The translations under genes were made by a program, and so were the position numbers. The notes under the pieces were generated by a model. It ran no database searches. It was given only the letters and a program-made list of their open reading frames with translations, and had not been told where the DNA came from. Below are positions 62,912 through 64,000 of a stretch of 64,000 nucleotides of DNA, piece after piece. This stretch comes from Paenibacillus sp. SYP-B3998. GTDB lineage: Bacteria > Bacillota > Bacilli > Paenibacillales > NBRC-103111. The stretch covers positions 372,001 to 436,000 of the forward strand of contig NZ_JAAIKC010000002.1 in assembly GCF_010820665.1 (NCBI RefSeq). The letters are read 5' to 3'. The first letter of the stretch is position 1. The number at the start of each line of letters is the position of its first letter.

Positions 62912-64000
62912 AAGTTAATTCCCTCCCATATGCTTGTGATATAGAGCTGTTCATTTCGTGCAGCTTGGCTGCAAGTACGCGTCCAATTTCAGTAAGCGGA
63001 CCCGGTTGACACAGGTCCTTATGTCGACAATCAATATCATGCTGTACGATTCGACCATCGATATAAGGGGTCCAAGTTTCCGGGGCAATCGGGTCGAACC
63101 AGTCTGGAATGACAGTTGACCTGAAAAACAAGAGATTCCCATGAAACGGTTTAGGAACAAAAGCAGCCAAGATGCGAACTGAATTCACATACGTCTCTTT
63201 CAAATTTAATATTGTAGATGCCTCAAGGCTGGCTAATGCGCTGCCATCACTGCGAAGAATGTCTATTGCACTAGTCATATCCAACGGCTTATCTCCCATG
63301 CTATCTGGGTCATAGCCACCTAAGGCAAGTAAAGCGATAAGAGCTTCCTGTTCATCAGGACCTTCTCGCAGAGGCAAGAAGTGACTTGGGTAGGCATCCA
63401 GCATGACAAGAAGAGGAATGTCCTCGCCTAGGTTTTGAAGTTGAACCGCGATGGCTTGGGCAACATTACCTCCAAGCGACCAGCCGAGCAGATGGTACGG
63501 TCCTTGCGGTTGAACCGAGCGAATATGTGCAATGTAATCCGCAGCCATGTCCTCAACGGTTTTAGGAAGTCCTTCCGACTGAGCAATACCGCGTGCTTGC
63601 AGCCCGTAAATCGGGTAATCCGTACCTAGAGACTTAATCAGACCCGCATAACACCAACTAAGCCCTCCCGCAGGATGTATACAAAACAATGGGAATCGCT
63701 TGCCATTCGTCCTTAGCGGGAGTAAGACATTAAGCGCGCTTTGACTTGTCCCCATCGCCAGTCGCTCAGCCAGACCAGCGACAGTCGGGGCCTCAAAGAG
63801 GTTACCAATACCCATTTCTACCCCCAACGCTTCGCGAATGCCGCTCATTAGACGGACAGCTAACAAGGAATGACCTCCCAAGTCGAAGAAGCCATCATCA
63901 ATTCCTACTCGGGATAATCCCAGAACCTCAGCGAATAAATCACACAAAATTTCCTCCTGCGGCGTTCTTGGTCCTCGCCCTGTAACCGATGTGGAGAAAT
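62895..64000 (-). CDS. Nonribosomal peptide synthetase, C-terminal carrier and thioesterase domains (partial)
   Basis: The frame is open to the window edge, so this is the 3' end of a large NRPS gene. It begins with the usual interdomain [20 protein letters not shown] and a peptidyl-carrier domain, [20 protein letters not shown], with the phosphopantetheine Ser. A type I thioesterase follows: [20 protein letters not shown] holds the catalytic Ser, MLDAYPS lies after it, and His lies near the end (DCRHKDLC). The TE shows that this is the last module, releasing a peptide or trilactone. Similarity in style to DhbF/EntF plus MbtH and an exporter, and the iron genes in this window, suggest a catechol siderophore such as bacillibactin. 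The adenylation domain that would prove it is outside. Confidence 0.93.
   Translation of the reverse strand, partial: FSTSVTGRGPRTPQEEILCDLFAEVLGLSRVGIDDGFFDLGGHSLLAVRLMSGIREALGVEMGIGNLFEAPTVAGLAERLAMGTSQSALNVLLPLRTNGKRFPLFCIHPAGGLSWCYAGLIKSLGTDYPIYGLQARGIAQSEGLPKTVEDMAADYIAHIRSVQPQGPYHLLGWSLGGNVAQAIAVQLQNLGEDIPLLVMLDAYPSHFLPLREGPDEQEALIALLALGGYDPDSMGDKPLDMTSAIDILRSDGSALASLEASTILNLKETYVNSVRILAAFVPKPFHGNLLFFRSTVIPDWFDPIAPETWTPYIDGRIVQHDIDCRHKDLCQPGPLTEIGRVLAAKLHEMNSSISQAYGRELTYDKSF

Noticed and set aside
1..64000. A complete new defence system, CRISPR array or integrative element
   Set aside because: No cas, restriction, abortive-infection or conjugation gene sets were seen; all phage and recombinase pieces are broken.

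Overview
The window looks like a chromosomal segment from a Paenibacillus-type Firmicute (Bacillales). The reasons are strong GGAGG-type ribosome sites, many TTG/GTG starts, rho-independent terminators with long T tracts, and typical Bacillales pairs (MetNIQ, PucR/Ald, CcpN/PpsR, Btr-like regulator). No rRNA, tRNA, CRISPR array or replication origin was seen. Every name comes from reading motifs by eye; no database was searched.

Layout. (1) 0-8 kb: CitB/DcuR-type response regulator, ABC-F ATPase, a CE7 acetyl esterase with an uncharacterised 551-aa protein, then the metNIQ methionine importer. (2) 8-19.2 kb: alanine dehydrogenase under a PucR/AdeR-like regulator, an MFS pump, a LacI/GH88/DUF2264 operon for unsaturated uronides, an LLM flavin enzyme and an SDR with an unusual active site. 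Sites with an AACGTT core upstream of lacI, GH88 and the 551-aa/esterase operon suggest one carbohydrate regulon. (3) 19.2-24.1 kb: two siderophore-import-type ABC half-transporters (YbtPQ/IrtAB style) behind a PchR/YbtA-like AraC regulator, with Fur-like boxes. (4) 24.1-27.9 kb: an AT-rich island with two secreted proteins of unknown function, a decayed secreted gene and an ECF sigma/anti-sigma pair. (5) 28-32.3 kb: a gluconeogenesis block (glpX, ppsR, ccpN, pckA) with its own regulators. (6) 32.4-38.3 kb: a split chromate transporter, then an SsuABC-type importer with an MBL-fold hydrolase and a Crp/Fnr regulator. (7) 38.4-39.4 kb: remnants of a PadR operon and two IS4-type transposases. (8) 39.7-43.5 kb: a Btr-like AraC/binding-protein fusion, a homologous lipoprotein and an FhuF-like Fe-S protein, which together form a ferric-siderophore uptake and release set. 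(9) 43.6-48.8 kb: a PmtA-like methyltransferase/DedA/two-component operon, a MocR regulator and small proteins. (10) 49-56.2 kb: a graveyard of phage and recombinase fragments around an intact lectin/pore-former-like protein and a secreted M6 metalloprotease. (11) 56.2-64 kb: a lipoprotein, a chemoreceptor beside a type I toxin relic, membrane proteins, and the end of an NRPS operon (NRPS with thioesterase, MbtH, MFS exporter) cut by the window edge.

Iron is the main thread: the NRPS/MbtH/exporter end, the Btr/lipoprotein/FhuF cluster and the ABC pair together suggest making, importing and releasing iron from a siderophore. The least described items are the lectin/pore-former-like protein with a frameshifted C-terminus, the AT-rich secreted pair, and a 13-base sequence recurring among the phage fragments. 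I found no complete, clearly new defence or mobile system.
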